DNA of 64,000 bases. Origin: Leucobacter allii (lineage in GTDB: Bacteria > Actinomycetota > Actinomycetes > Actinomycetales > Microbacteriaceae). Position 1 is the stretch's first letter; each line of letters starts with the position of its first letter. The notes below the pieces were generated by a model. That model did no database searches and was not told where the DNA came from. It was given only the letters and a program-made list of their open reading frames with translations. The stretch is from contig NZ_CP095045.1 in assembly GCF_022919155.1 (NCBI RefSeq), forward strand, positions 496,001-560,000, read 5' to 3'. A program made the position numbers and the translations under genes. Positions 23,675-31,885 of this stretch are shown piece after piece.

Positions 23675-25147
23675 TCACTCTCCGCTCGCCGCGGCGAGCT
23701 GGAACTCAGTGACGGCGATGCTGCGCAGCACCCCGTCCTCGTCTGCGCGTGCGCCGCGCTCGATCGTCGTGCACGCGAGGCCGACGGCCGCGGCCTCGGC
23801 CGCGAGGACGCGCTCCTCGAGGTGCCAGGTGCGGGGAGCCGTGAACGCGTACGCGCCGAGCTCCTCGTAGTCGGCCGAGAACGCCCGGGCGCCGTGGCGC
23901 AGCGCCAGGGCGATGAGGCCGAGGACGGTCTCCCGGCCGCGCGGGTCCTGACACGCCAGCAGGTGGTTGGCGGCGATCACCGGGCGGGCCGCGGATCCGA
24001 GCCCGCGCAGCGACGCCGTCAGGAAGCGGGTCGCCTCAACGTAGTCCACGAGATTCACGAGCGCCGCACCCTCGCGCACCGCGGGCGCGTTGCGGGCGTA
24101 GTCCGCACCGGCCGCGCGGAGTCCCGCGGCGCGGTAGGCCGCGAGATCCTCCCCACCGCCGGAGCCGAGGTCGACGACCGCGTCGCCCGCGGCCCGCACG
24201 TGCGGCCTGATCAGCGCGCTCTCGTGACCGCCGCCCCCCTCGCCGTAGCGCTCCTCCCAGGGGTTGCGGCCGAGGTTGTAGCTGCCGAACCAGGCGTCGA
24301 AGCGCCGTCGCGTGGGGAGCGGGGTGTCGAAGGAGAACGTCGGGTCCGGGGTGCGCCACTCGGGCCCGTAGCACGCGCTCAGCCAGGCGTCGGGGTCGCG
24401 CGGTGCGGGGAAGGCTCGGCCGTGCAGCTCGCGCTCGCCGAGGGGCAGGATGGCGTGCTCCATGCCGGGGGCGCGCACGTGGATCGGCTCGTGGAACAGC
24501 CCGTCCCGGTAGAACGCCGTGAAGATGTCGACGTAGTACTCGACGTCGGCCTCCTCGCCGGTGAGGATCTGCAGGTGCGCCCAGCTGTGCCGGCGGACGC
24601 GGTACCCGCGGGCGACGAGCAGCTCGCGGAGCCCCTCGTTCTCGACGACGAGGTCGGACGGGTGCTCGTGCGGGCTGAGGTAGGCGAGATCGGCGTCGTC
24701 GTCGTGGGGGAGGATCTCGCCCGAGCGCTCGGCGCCGAGGAGCGTGCCACCGACGATGAAGGCGATGAAGCCCTCCTCCTGCAGCACCCCGAGGATCTCC
24801 GCGGCGAACGCGGCCACGCGCTCGCGGATCCGCCCGTCGCGTTCGAAGGAGGGCCGCATGAGGCCCCACTTGTTGAGGGCGAGCGGCCGGCCGGCGGGAT
24901 CGACGAGCTCCGGCGCGCCGTCACCGCCCCAGACGACGCGGCCGCTCCAGAGCTCGGCGCCGCCTGCCGCGTCGACGACGCGGCAGGCGGCGCTGCCGCG
25001 CAGCCGCTGCCGGAGGGCGTCGGGCCAGGGCACGAGCAGGGCATCCGGAATCGAGACCGACCAGACGCGCCGGCCGTCGATCTCGAGGTGCACCGTCCGT
25101 CCGGCGTCAGCCCGGGACGGATCGATCCCGTCGCGCGTTACCCTCAC
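23675..25147 (-). CDS. LicD-family transferase fused to a class I methyltransferase domain
   Basis: This 490-residue cytosolic protein has three parts. Residues 1-95 are a beta-rich N-terminal region of unknown function. Residues 110-290 are a LicD-type nucleotidyltransferase-fold domain: FIVGGTLLGAERSGEILPHDDDADLAY contains the glycine loop and acidic metal cluster (148-153), then DVEYYVDIF and the YG..W RTP acceptor segment. LicD enzymes transfer phosphocholine or another phospho-alcohol to teichoic acid sugars. Residues 315-480 are a Rossmann-like domain with VVDLGSGGGEDL, the SAM-binding motif. The combination suggests addition and methylation of a phospho-substituent, which is inference. 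The GTG start lacks a strong ribosome site. It is followed directly by the small coiled-coil gene. Confidence 0.78.
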   Translation of the reverse strand: MRVTRDGIDPSRADAGRTVHLEIDGRRVWSVSIPDALLVPWPDALRQRLRGSAACRVVDAAGGAELWSGRVVWGGDGAPELVDPAGRPLALNKWGLMRPSFERDGRIRERVAAFAAEILGVLQEEGFIAFIVGGTLLGAERSGEILPHDDDADLAYLSPHEHPSDLVVENEGLRELLVARGYRVRRHSWAHLQILTGEEADVEYYVDIFTAFYRDGLFHEPIHVRAPGMEHAILPLGERELHGRAFPAPRDPDAWLSACYGPEWRTPDPTFSFDTPLPTRRRFDAWFGSYNLGRNPWEERYGEGGGGHESALIRPHVRAAGDAVVDLGSGGGEDLAAYRAAGLRAAGADYARNAPAVREGAALVNLVDYVEATRFLTASLRGLGSAARPVIAANHLLACQDPRGRETVLGLIALALRHGARAFSADYEELGAYAFTAPRTWHLEERVLAAEAAAVGLACTTIERGARADEDGVLRSIAVTEFQLAAASGE

Positions 25148-25220
25148 ACCGCTCCACTCCGCCGCGCACGGGCGGCCATTGACAGACCAGCCTACTCACG
25201 TTCGGCTGAACGGCGTGGTT

Positions 25221-25226
25221 TAGACT
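25221..25226 (+). promoter_or_regulatory. Putative -10 (TAGACT) for the ribitol-phosphate operon
   Basis: TAGACT in the divergent gap would give a leader of about 68 bases to the GTG at 25301, which is preceded by AAGGAAA. The operon downstream would run through the pyruvyltransferase gene ending at 33441. Confidence 0.45.
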
Positions 25227-25300
25227 CGAGGACGGACCATCGCGCGCGGGCAGCCCTTCCGGGGTCATCCGGCCTGCGCGGAACTGTGTGAAGGAAACGC

Positions 25301-26662
25301 GTGGCAACTGAGAAGACGATCATGGTGCTCCTGGCGGGCGGCATCGGAGCCAGGGTCGGCATGGGCATCCCCAAGCAGCTGCTGAAGATCGCGGGCAAGC
25401 CCATCGTGGAGCACACGCTCGAGGCCTGTGAGGCGAGCCCGCTGATCGACGAGATCATCATCATGATGAACGCGGACACGATCTCCGAGCTCGACTATTT
25501 GCGCGACCGCCCCGGCACGAAGCTCACCGGGATCCTGCCGGGAGGCGGCACCCGCAACGAGACGACGCAGCTCGCGCTCGCCGCCATCGAGGGCGATCCG
25601 CGCGTGCTCTTCCACGACGCCGTGCGGCCCTTCATCGACGCCCGCATCATCGAGGACTGCGTGCGCGCGCTCGACGAGTTCGACGCCGTCGACACCGCGA
25701 TCCCGTCCGCCGACACGATCATCCAGGTCGACGAGGACGACTGCATCGCCGCGATCCCGCGGCGCGCGGAGCTGCGCCGCGGGCAGACGCCACAGGCGTT
25801 CCGGGCCGAGGTGCTCCGCCGCGCCTACGCCGCCGCGGCGGACGATCCCGACTTCTCCGCGACGGACGACTGCGGCGTCGTGTTCACCTACCTGCCGGAG
25901 GTGCGCATCAAGGTCGTCGACGGCACGCCGGAGAACATGAAGGTGACCGACCCCATCGACGTGCACATCGCCGACAAGATCTTCCAGCTGCAGACCACCC
26001 CCGCCGTCGCGCTCGAGGACCAGCTCTCCGCGATGCGCGATCGCGTCGTCGTCGTCTTCGGCGCGAGCTACGGGATCGGCGAGAGCATCGTGGAGCTCGG
26101 CCGCGCGGCCGGCGCCCGCATGCACGGCCTCAGCCGCTCCGAGACCGGCACCGACGTCACGGACCGCGAGACGGTGCGGCGCGCCCTCGACGAGATCTAC
26201 GCCGAGGAGGGTCGGATCGATCACATCGTGGTGACCGCCGGGGTGCTCCGCATCTCCGACCTCGTCGAGGCCGCGAGCGACGAGATCCTGCAGACCGTCA
26301 ACACGAACCTCGTCGCCCCCGCGCTCATCGCGAAGGAGGGCTTCGAGAAGCTCAGCGAGTCGCGCGGCTCGCTCACCTTCTTCACCTCCAGTTCGTACAC
26401 CCGCGGCCGCGCCGGCTACAGCATGTACTCGGCGACCAAGGCCGGCATCGTCAATCTGACGCAGGCGCTCGCGGAGGAGTGGGCCCCGCGCGGCGTGCGA
26501 GTGAACGCGATCAACCCGCAGCGCACCGCCACGCCGATGCGCACGCAGGCCTTCGGGCAGGAGCCCGAGGGCTCGCTCCTGAGCGCCGATGCCGTGGCGG
26601 AGGCGACGCTGCGGACGATCTGCTCGACGGCCACCGGACAGACGATCAACGTGCGGCTGTAG
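25301..26662 (+). CDS. Bifunctional ribulose-5-phosphate reductase / CDP-ribitol pyrophosphorylase (Bcs1/Acs1-like)
   Basis: This 453-residue cytosolic protein combines two enzymes. Residues 1-235 are an IspD/TarI-type cytidylyltransferase: VLLAGGIGARVGMGIPKQLL binds CTP, VLFHDAVRPF and TDDCGVV are further family motifs. Residues 240-453 are a short-chain dehydrogenase: VVVVFGASYGIGES binds the cofactor, and YSATKAG (Tyr near 376, Lys near 380) is the catalytic pair. This domain order matches Haemophilus Bcs1/Acs1, which reduce ribulose 5-phosphate to ribitol 5-phosphate and activate it as CDP-ribitol. It would feed the TagF domain protein downstream. GTG start with AAGGAAA upstream. First gene of the operon. 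Confidence 0.88.
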   Translation: MATEKTIMVLLAGGIGARVGMGIPKQLLKIAGKPIVEHTLEACEASPLIDEIIIMMNADTISELDYLRDRPGTKLTGILPGGGTRNETTQLALAAIEGDPRVLFHDAVRPFIDARIIEDCVRALDEFDAVDTAIPSADTIIQVDEDDCIAAIPRRAELRRGQTPQAFRAEVLRRAYAAAADDPDFSATDDCGVVFTYLPEVRIKVVDGTPENMKVTDPIDVHIADKIFQLQTTPAVALEDQLSAMRDRVVVVFGASYGIGESIVELGRAAGARMHGLSRSETGTDVTDRETVRRALDEIYAEEGRIDHIVVTAGVLRISDLVEAASDEILQTVNTNLVAPALIAKEGFEKLSESRGSLTFFTSSSYTRGRAGYSMYSATKAGIVNLTQALAEEWAPRGVRVNAINPQRTATPMRTQAFGQEPEGSLLSADAVAEATLRTICSTATGQTINVRL

Positions 26663-26682
26663 CCGCGTCACGGGAGACGACG

Positions 26683-28248
26683 ATGAAGATCCTGATCCGC
26701 GCGGGCAAGCGCCCCGAGGACGTGCTGAGCCCGGAGGCGGCGTTCCAGCGCAGCCGCAACGGCGTCTTCGGAGCGAACGTCGGCAATCTGCTGTTCTCGA
26801 ACGCCGTCTACCGGACCCTGAACGTGCCGCAGCACTCGCTCGTGGCCGATGCGCTCACCACCGACAAGGCGACGGTCGACGCGGCGCACATCGCGCGGAT
26901 CAACGACGAGTTCGATCACTTCGCGATCCCGCTCGCGAACGCCTTCCGCCCCTCCTTCATCCCCGTGCTCGATCGGCTGAGCGCCGTCATCGAACGGCTC
27001 GACATCCCCGTGACCGTCATCGGCGTCGGCGCGCAGCTCGCCCGCACGAGCGGCGAGGGCTTCGAGGATCTGCCGGCATCGATGCACGACTCGGTCGTGC
27101 GGTTCATGCGCGCCGTGCTCGCGCGCTCCGCGAAGGTCGGCGTACGCGGCGAGTTCACGCGCGGCTACCTGGAGTCGCTCGGCTTCGGCGCGGAGCACGT
27201 CGAGGTGATCGGCTGCCCGTCGCTCTTCGAGGAATCCGAGTACCGGATCGAGAAGCGCGTCCCGGCGCTGACCGCCGGTTCGGCGCTCGCCTTCAACGCG
27301 GTGCCGAGCGTCGACGTCTTCGGGCGCGCCTTCGCGCTGCACCGCCAGCGCTTCCCCGACCTGCACTACGTGCAGCAGGAGCACCGCGAACTCGCGCTGC
27401 TGATGTGGGGCGAGCCGGTCGAGGGCGGCATCTCCCACCACTTCCCGCGCACGGTCGACCATCCCGTCTACCGCGAGGACCGGCTGCGCCTCTTCCTCGA
27501 CCCGGCCCCCTGGCGCGCGTACCTCGCGGAGCGCGACTTCTCCTTCGGTGGCCGGATCCACGGCAACATCGCGGCCCTGACGGCCGGCACGCCCGCCGTC
27601 GTCGTCTCGCACGACTCCCGCACCCTCGAGCTCGCCGAGTACCATCGGATCCCCGTCGTCAAGCTCCCGGAGACCGCGGAGGAGATCCGGGCGGAGGCGC
27701 TCTACGAGGACGCGGACTACACGGGGTTCCACGCGGTGCAGCGGGAGAACCTCGAGCGGTACACCGCCTTCCTCGCGGCGAACGGGCTCGACCACATCCA
27801 CGCGCCGGGGAACGAGAACCCCGGCTACGCGCAGGAGCTCGCGGAGATCTCCTACGGCGGCGCCGTGCGCAGCCTCCACGCCGACGGCATGGACGCGGTG
27901 ATCGGGCGCCTGCACTGGCTGTGGCAGGGGATCGACACGGACCAGTACCGCCTCGAGGGCCGCTTCGAGCCGCCCTTCGTGCCGCGCCGCGATCACGCGA
28001 ACTGGGAGCCGACGCCGCGGGTGCTCCGCAAGGAGATCGACCGCGCGCGCACGGAGACGCGGGATGCCGAGCGGCGCTTCGCCGAGCTGCAGCGGAGCGC
28101 CGCGCAGCTCGAGACGGCGCAGGAGCGCCTCGCCGCAGAGCTGGAGGAGCTGCGCCGCCTGACGACCCGGCGCTTCGCCTGGATCCCGGAGCACTCGATC
28201 ATCCGTCGCGCCGCACGCCGGATCCGCGGCGCGGGGCGGAGCTCCTGA
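26683..28248 (+). CDS. Polysaccharide pyruvyltransferase-family protein with coiled-coil tail
   Basis: This 521-residue protein has a pyruvyltransferase (CsaB/WcaK-like, GT-B-like) domain at about 1-400, including NVGNLLF, VIGVGAQLARTSG, VGVRGEFTRGYLESLGF and FSFGGRIHGNIAALTAGTPAVVVSHDSRTLELAEY. The last contains the RIHG-type motif of this family. The family adds ketal-linked pyruvate from PEP to sugars, though some members do other chemistry. Residues 445-495 form a predicted coiled coil, followed by a basic tail. ATG at 26683 with GGGAGA upstream, 20 bases after the CDP-ribitol synthase. A second, more distant relative lies at the operon end. Confidence 0.8.
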   Translation: MKILIRAGKRPEDVLSPEAAFQRSRNGVFGANVGNLLFSNAVYRTLNVPQHSLVADALTTDKATVDAAHIARINDEFDHFAIPLANAFRPSFIPVLDRLSAVIERLDIPVTVIGVGAQLARTSGEGFEDLPASMHDSVVRFMRAVLARSAKVGVRGEFTRGYLESLGFGAEHVEVIGCPSLFEESEYRIEKRVPALTAGSALAFNAVPSVDVFGRAFALHRQRFPDLHYVQQEHRELALLMWGEPVEGGISHHFPRTVDHPVYREDRLRLFLDPAPWRAYLAERDFSFGGRIHGNIAALTAGTPAVVVSHDSRTLELAEYHRIPVVKLPETAEEIRAEALYEDADYTGFHAVQRENLERYTAFLAANGLDHIHAPGNENPGYAQELAEISYGGAVRSLHADGMDAVIGRLHWLWQGIDTDQYRLEGRFEPPFVPRRDHANWEPTPRVLRKEIDRARTETRDAERRFAELQRSAAQLETAQERLAAELEELRRLTTRRFAWIPEHSIIRRAARRIRGAGRSS

Positions 28249-28297
28249 TCCGCCGCGCCGTACCAGATCCCACCCGTTCGCCCATCGGAGACCACGC

Positions 28298-31200
28298 ATG
28301 ACCCTTCGCTCGACCGTCATCGACTTCCTCGGGAGCCCCGGCCTGCTCCCCGCGCGTGAACGGGTGCGCGCCGCGGGGCGGCTCGCGCTGGGCGCCGCGA
28401 ACCGCGCGCGGATGGCCGTGTCCTCGGCACGCGTCCCGGGGATGCTCAGCATCGTCGTGCCGATGTACGGCGTCGAGCGGTACATCGGCGAGTGCCTCGA
28501 GTCGCTGCTGAAGCAGAACTACGGCCGCGTGCAGATCGTCGTGGTCGACGACGGCTCGCCCGACGGCAGCTACGCGATCGCGCGCCGCTATGCGCGGCGC
28601 GATCCCCGCGTGCAGATCGTGCGCCAGGCCAACGGCGGCCTGAGCGCCGCGCGCAACACGGGCGTCGCGCACGCCCGCGGCGAGTTCCTCGCGTTCCTCG
28701 ACAGCGACGACTTCGTCGACCGCCACGCCTACTCCGACGCCATGGAGGCCCTCGCGGATTCGGGCTCCGACTTCGCGGTGATGCCCTACCGCCGCGAGAA
28801 GAACGGCGGCTTCCCGCCCGCGGCTCCGTGGATCCGCAGCGCGCACAGCGTCGACCGACTCGGCACCACGCTCGACGAGTTCCCCGACATCATGGTCAAC
28901 GCGGTCGCGTGGAGCAAGGTGTACCGGAGGAGCTTCTGGGACGCGCACGGCTTCGCGTTCCCCGTGGGGCTGCTCTACGAGGATCAGGCGCTGTCGATGG
29001 CGGCCTACGCGGCGGCGCGGCGCTTCGATGTGCTCTCCCGCGTGAGCCTCAACTGGCGGATCCGCGGCGACCAGTCCTCCATCAGTCAGCAGGTCACGAC
29101 GGCCCGCAACATCGCCGATCACGCGGTCGCGGTGCGCGACTCCATCGCCGAGCTGCGCCGTTTCGGGCACGAGGACGCGGTGCGCGAACGCGTGCTGCAG
29201 ATCATGAACAACAACCTCGGGGAGTTCCTGCCGAACATCAGGCAGATGGACGAGGCGGCCTGGGAGCAGTTCAGGACGTTCCTCTCGCTCCTCACGGACA
29301 ACGCGGACGACGGCATGTGGCGCGACGTCGATGCGCGCAAGAAGGTGATGATCGGGCTCAGTGTGCGCGACGAGCGCGAGCTCGCGCTGCGCTTCCTGGA
29401 AGCCGGCGGCTGGGAGCGGGACCACTTCGCCGGCGCCGTGCAGGGCCAGCGCATCGTCGCCCGGCTGCCGCTCCAGGAGGAGCTCGCGGCCGTGCTGCCG
29501 GAGCGGGCCTTCCTCTACAGCACCGAGGAGACCTCCCTCCGCGCCGCCGCGCGCTTCCTGCGGCCGGGGCCGGAGAGCTTCGCCCTCGAGGCGCTCGTGT
29601 ACATCGACCGCCTGCGCATGGACGTCGAGGAGACCGAGCTCGAGGCCTTCCTCGTCGCGCCCTCGGGGCGCCGCACGCGGCTCGAGGCGAGCCGGCGCAC
29701 GGACGCCTGGGCGGCGCTCGGCCACACCAGGCGCTACGCCGACATGTCCGTCTGCGGCGTCGTGGCGCAGGTGCCCTCCGCGCTCCTCGACGAGATCGGC
29801 GAGCACCGGTTCGAGTTCGAGATGCGCTGCGGCGAGCTGCGGCGCAGCGGCGGGCTCCGGGTCGACTGGCGCACCACCTTCGCCGTGCCCGCACCCGTGG
29901 GCGAGGGACGCTACGCGGCGATGGAGAGCGATGCCGAGAACGAGGCGTGGATCGCGGTGCGCGAGCCGGAGGTGCGGCTGCTGGCGTCGACGGCGGACGG
30001 CGGCGACGTCTCACTCGAGCTGCGGAGCGCGCACGCCCTCTCCGAGGTCGTGCTCGTGCGGCGCGGCGACCGCTTCGGTCTGCACCGCGCGCGCGGCGCG
30101 CTCGTCAGGGGCGCCGGCGACCGCTGGACGGGCCGGCTCTCCCTGCCCGGCCGCCCCCGCTCCGACGTCGGCGCGGCGGAGTACGAACTGCTGGCGCTCG
30201 GCGCCGAGCGCGCGCCGCTGGACGTGGTCTGCGAGCCGTCGGCGGAGCTGCGCGGCGACCGCAGGGTCTACGTGACGCCCCGGCCGCACGGCCGGGACGA
30301 GCGCTCGGGCAGCACGATGATCGTCGATCTCGCGGCGGCGGCGCTCGTCACGGAGTTCGCGCTCGAGGACGACGCCATCGCCCTCCGCATCCGCGATCGG
30401 CACCTCGCCGCGCCCGTGGAGTCCGTCCGCGTGCAGATCGCCTCGACCGAGATCGCGGGGCGGGTCGTCCGCGGCGACGGCGGCGCCCGCGTCGAGATCG
30501 AGCTGCATCAGGACCCCTGGGGGCTCGGCGAGGTGATGCTGCGCTCCGGGCGCTGCGCCGTCGTCGGCCTCACCTCCGGCGGCGATGAGATCCCGCTGTA
30601 CCTCTCCGCCGAGCTCGTCGCGCGACTGCCGATCGACGCGGACCACGCGCAGGCGCGCGTCAGCGTGCGCAAGACCGGCGGCGGGCTCCTCAGCCTGGAG
30701 ATCAAACCGCCGCTGCGCGACGAGGAGCAGGGCGGCGGGGACCGCTGGCGCCTGCGCGACTGGTTCGCGACGCTGCGCCCCTCGGGCCCCCGCTCCGTCC
30801 TCTTCCGCAACCTGTACGGCGAGGCGGCGAACGACTCGGCGCTCGCGGTGCACCGCGAGCTCCAGCGGCGGGGGAGCGATCTCGACCTCATCTGGGCCGT
30901 CAGGGACCACTCCGTCTGGACCCCGGATGGTGCCCGGGTCGTGCTCGAGGAGAGCCGGGAGTACTACGAGGCATTCGGCACCGCGGACTACGTGATGGTC
31001 AACGTGCACCAGCCGTTCTGGTACCGCAAGCCCGAGGGCCAGGTGCTCATCGAGACGTTCCACGGCTACCCCTTCAAGATGAACGGACGGCGCTGGTGGG
31101 AGAAGCTCGGCTTCACGGCCGAGCGCCAGGAGTCCTTCTTCCGCCGCGCCGAGGAGTGGGACTACCTCGTCTCGCCGGCGGCGTACGCGACGCCCTTCCT

Positions 31201-31885
31201 GCGCGAGTTCTTCCGGCCGGACGACGATGCGGCGACCGAGGTGCTCGAGATCGGATACCCGCGCAACGACGCCCTGCTCGACGAGCGCGCGTCCGAGCTT
31301 CGGGAGGAGACCCGCAGGAAGCTCGGCATCGCGCCGGGGGTCACCGCGATCCTGTACGCACCGACCTTCCGCGACTACCTGTCTGTGGACGACATGACGG
31401 CGGAGATGGTCGACTTCCTGGACCCCGAGCGGCTGCTGCGCGACCTCGGCCCGGGCTACGTCTTCCTGCTGCGCGGCCACCCGTTCAACGCCCGCGTGGG
31501 CACGGAGCACTCGAGCGCGTTCATCAACGTGACCGACTACCCCGACATCAACCACCTGATCCTCGCCTCCGATGTCGGAGTGCTCGACTACTCCTCGCTG
31601 CGATTCGACTACGCCCTCACGGGCAAGCCGACGTTCTACTTCGTCCCCGACCTCGAGCGGTACTTCGACGGCCGGGAGAGTTTCGCGCCCTACGCGGACA
31701 CCTCGCCGGGACCGCACGTGCGCAGCCATGCCGACCTCGTCGCGGGCATCAGGCGGTCGGGGGAGGTCGCGCGCGACTTCGAGCAGGCGCGGCAGCGCTT
31801 CCTGCGGACCTATATGGAACTGGAAGACGGCCGTGCGGCCGAACGACTCGTCGACGCGGTGTTCGCACCGCGGGGCGATGCATGA
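28298..31885 (+). CDS. Fused GT2 glycosyltransferase and CDP-alditol glycerophosphotransferase (TagF-like)
   Basis: This 1195-residue enzyme has two catalytic ends. The N-terminal GT2 domain (about 48-265) shows SIVVPMYGVERYIGECLESLLKQ, VDDGSPDGS and FLDSDDFVD with the DxDD site near 135. The C-terminal domain (about 800-1190) is TagF/TarL-like, with ETFHGYPFKMN (His near 923), APTFRDY near 1021, LLRGHPFNAR near 1062 and DVGVLDYSSLRFDYALTGKPTFYF near 1090-1115. The middle 400 residues are beta-rich and unassigned, perhaps beta-sandwich spacer modules. With CDP-ribitol made two genes upstream, the likely product is a poly(ribitol phosphate) or glycosyl-alditol-phosphate chain; CDP-glycerol is the alternative. 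GGAGA precedes the ATG. It overlaps the next gene by 4 bases. Confidence 0.87.
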   Translation: MTLRSTVIDFLGSPGLLPARERVRAAGRLALGAANRARMAVSSARVPGMLSIVVPMYGVERYIGECLESLLKQNYGRVQIVVVDDGSPDGSYAIARRYARRDPRVQIVRQANGGLSAARNTGVAHARGEFLAFLDSDDFVDRHAYSDAMEALADSGSDFAVMPYRREKNGGFPPAAPWIRSAHSVDRLGTTLDEFPDIMVNAVAWSKVYRRSFWDAHGFAFPVGLLYEDQALSMAAYAAARRFDVLSRVSLNWRIRGDQSSISQQVTTARNIADHAVAVRDSIAELRRFGHEDAVRERVLQIMNNNLGEFLPNIRQMDEAAWEQFRTFLSLLTDNADDGMWRDVDARKKVMIGLSVRDERELALRFLEAGGWERDHFAGAVQGQRIVARLPLQEELAAVLPERAFLYSTEETSLRAAARFLRPGPESFALEALVYIDRLRMDVEETELEAFLVAPSGRRTRLEASRRTDAWAALGHTRRYADMSVCGVVAQVPSALLDEIGEHRFEFEMRCGELRRSGGLRVDWRTTFAVPAPVGEGRYAAMESDAENEAWIAVREPEVRLLASTADGGDVSLELRSAHALSEVVLVRRGDRFGLHRARGALVRGAGDRWTGRLSLPGRPRSDVGAAEYELLALGAERAPLDVVCEPSAELRGDRRVYVTPRPHGRDERSGSTMIVDLAAAALVTEFALEDDAIALRIRDRHLAAPVESVRVQIASTEIAGRVVRGDGGARVEIELHQDPWGLGEVMLRSGRCAVVGLTSGGDEIPLYLSAELVARLPIDADHAQARVSVRKTGGGLLSLEIKPPLRDEEQGGGDRWRLRDWFATLRPSGPRSVLFRNLYGEAANDSALAVHRELQRRGSDLDLIWAVRDHSVWTPDGARVVLEESREYYEAFGTADYVMVNVHQPFWYRKPEGQVLIETFHGYPFKMNGRRWWEKLGFTAERQESFFRRAEEWDYLVSPAAYATPFLREFFRPDDDAATEVLEIGYPRNDALLDERASELREETRRKLGIAPGVTAILYAPTFRDYLSVDDMTAEMVDFLDPERLLRDLGPGYVFLLRGHPFNARVGTEHSSAFINVTDYPDINHLILASDVGVLDYSSLRFDYALTGKPTFYFVPDLERYFDGRESFAPYADTSPGPHVRSHADLVAGIRRSGEVARDFEQARQRFLRTYMELEDGRAAERLVDAVFAPRGDA

